Origin: Trichomonas vaginalis G3
Taxonomy: Eukaryota; Parabasalia; Trichomonadida; Trichomonadidae
Length of the DNA stretch: 64,000 nucleotides
Direction of reading: 5' to 3'
NCBI RefSeq assembly: GCF_026262505.1
Contig: NC_067204.1
Span: forward strand, 11,426,522 to 11,490,521
The notes under the pieces were generated by a model. It saw nothing but the letters and a program-made list of their open reading frames with translations. It was not told the origin of the DNA and did not search any database. Position 1 is the first letter of the stretch, and the number at the start of each line of letters is the position of its first letter. A program made the position numbers and the translations under genes. Of the stretch, positions 62,919-64,000 are shown in pieces.

Positions 62919-64000
62919 ATGTACAGAATAGATGTTTCAGATTTTTATGACTTCCAAGCATTCAGAAATATGTGTCCATTTCGAGACTATAACAAAGCAG
63001 TCGAGAATTTGAAACGTTTAGTCATTTATGTCGACTCTGCCCCAGAATGTTATGTTATGAAAGAATGGGATGTAGTCTTTAACAAACCAAGAGCAACAAT
63101 AGTTTCAGAACAAGAATGTAAACAGAAACTTAAGAAAATAAAAGTTGTACAAGTTGGCATGAAGATGTTAGATGCTTGGGATATCTTATTGTCAAAGTTA
63201 GAAGATTTTTCAGTTCGTGGTATAAAGTTCTATACACCTTCTCCAAACTTCTATTCTATCTTCACTGGATATAAATACGAACAAGTAGAATGGAAAGAAA
63301 ATATTATAGAAGCTTGGTTAGACCATGTCAAAGAAATTATATGCAATGGAAACGAAAAGGTTTATGAGTATATCTTATGTTGGTTTGCAAACATCTTACA
63401 ACATCCAAGTGCTAAAATGAAACTGCTCTCATTATAATTGGAAAACAAGGAACAGGTAAGAACACATTCTTTACAGATATTTTGTGCAAACTGTTAGAGG
63501 GCTATTCGAACCCTAATATGACAAACTTAGAAAACATCTGCGGTAAATTTAACTCTTCAATAGAGAATATGAAACTTATAGTATGTAACGAACTTCAAAG
63601 TATAGATACAACAAAAGTTTTAAACTCAGATGCTTTGAAGAGTCTTATAACAGACAAAGTTGGAGTTGTTGAAAGAAAATATAAAGACCAAAGAGTTTGT
63701 GAAAATGTTGCAAATTTCATTATGGTTTCAAACAATGCTGTTCCGATGAAGTTAGAAAGTTCTGACAGAAGATATGTAGTTGTCAGAACGTCAGAAGCTC
63801 ATATGCAAGATACAGAATATTTTGACGACTTAGCAGAAACTTTGACATCTGACTTTTACAACCACTTGTTCTCATATTTCATGACATTAGATATTTCTAA
63901 GTTCAATCCAAGACAAATTCCACATACCGAAGAGAGACAAACATTGTTAGAAGCAAACAAGAGTGTATATGAACTGTTCATAGATGAAACTGACTTTGTG
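62919..64000 (+). pseudogene. Primase-helicase (D5-like, SF3), Maverick C (3' part outside window)
   Basis: Recognisable relative of the helicases of A and B: DAWDILLSKLEDFSVRGIKF matches AWDVLLNQLSSLTVKGVCFK, then GKQGTGKN as Walker A near 63443, KLIVCNELQSID as Walker B-type strand and NVANFIMVSNNAVPMKLESS. The N-terminal primase part present in A and B is missing or very short here: the gene starts about 60 residues before the conserved middle. It is preceded by a long T-run and TATAAAAATG. It is broken, about one break, and runs off the right edge. Confidence 0.8.

Larger units (their letters stand above)
55625..64000 (+). mobile_element. Maverick/Polinton element C, different family (right part outside window)
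   Basis: Begins AGGTAGTGGGGCTTCC behind an A-run, directly at B's polymerase. The AG start suits a Polinton end. Genes on the plus strand: a large coiled-coil and proline/glutamine-repeat protein, major capsid protein, VSCCG protein, penton-like protein and primase-helicase; one minus-strand gene of 139 residues. The proteins are only distantly related to those of A and B. Polymerase, integrase and ATPase are not in the visible part and should lie to the right. About four breaks are seen; several genes look whole, so the element is fairly young. Confidence 0.88.

Overview
The window looks like genomic DNA of a parabasalid (a trichomonad such as Trichomonas or Tritrichomonas; the sequence does not let me choose). 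The signs are a very AT-rich background, intron-less host genes, trichomonad-type initiator motifs (TCAYWWW) just upstream of two start codons, a fragment of the trichomonad ankyrin/DUF3447 family, a TKL-type kinase, a two-repeat Myb protein, and a heavy load of Maverick/Polinton elements. These are attributions from family knowledge, not database results.

Layout. 1-17051 is Maverick A, whose left end lies outside the window. 17052-41358 is about 24.3 kb of host DNA. 41359 to about 55610 is Maverick B, a close relative of A in mirror orientation. 55625-64000 is Maverick C, from a different family; it begins where B's polymerase gene should start, so it is probably nested in B, and it runs off the right edge. 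A and B carry the same parts in the same order: DNA polymerase B (A only in this window), integrase, a small charged protein, primase-helicase, KilA-N protein, a phage-type collar/fibre protein, a penton-like protein, several unknown virion-type proteins, packaging ATPase, major capsid protein, and four short proteins next to the terminus. A is broken in about twenty places and B in about eight to ten. The helicase, KilA-N, fibre, penton-like and 299-residue genes of B look whole. C has about four breaks and carries its own capsid protein, penton-like protein, a protein family shared with A and B, and a helicase.

Host part. An N-terminal fragment of an ankyrin-family gene is cut by the end of Maverick A (17052-17478). 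It is followed by a large helical-solenoid protein (17945-21571, minus), a membrane-anchored ankyrin protein (22529-23320), a TKL kinase with a C-terminal solenoid (30292-33006) and an R2R3-type Myb protein (38308-38874, minus). The long intergenic stretches are packed with non-autonomous DNA elements: two copies of a 1.05-kb TTAA-flanked element (33032-35138 and 39231-40291), one of which holds a Mutator-like element with 350-bp inverted ends and a 9-bp target duplication; a third TTAA-flanked element (24315-26590); a 240-bp MITE inside it; a purine-rich minisatellite; and a tRNA-like Pol III relic.

Highest-interest observations: (i) iteron-like arrays between the replication genes of A and B whose core triplet has changed in concert in every copy of one element; (ii) a 12-bp loop between 8-bp inverted arms in the KilA-N gene that lies in opposite orientation in A and B; (iii) an HNH-type zinc motif inside the polymerase B gene; (iv) a phage-style trimeric fibre with a collar-type tip in a eukaryotic Maverick; (v) a VSCCG protein family conserved between two divergent Maverick families; and (vi) a T-rich start-site motif used by all three elements but not by the host genes.
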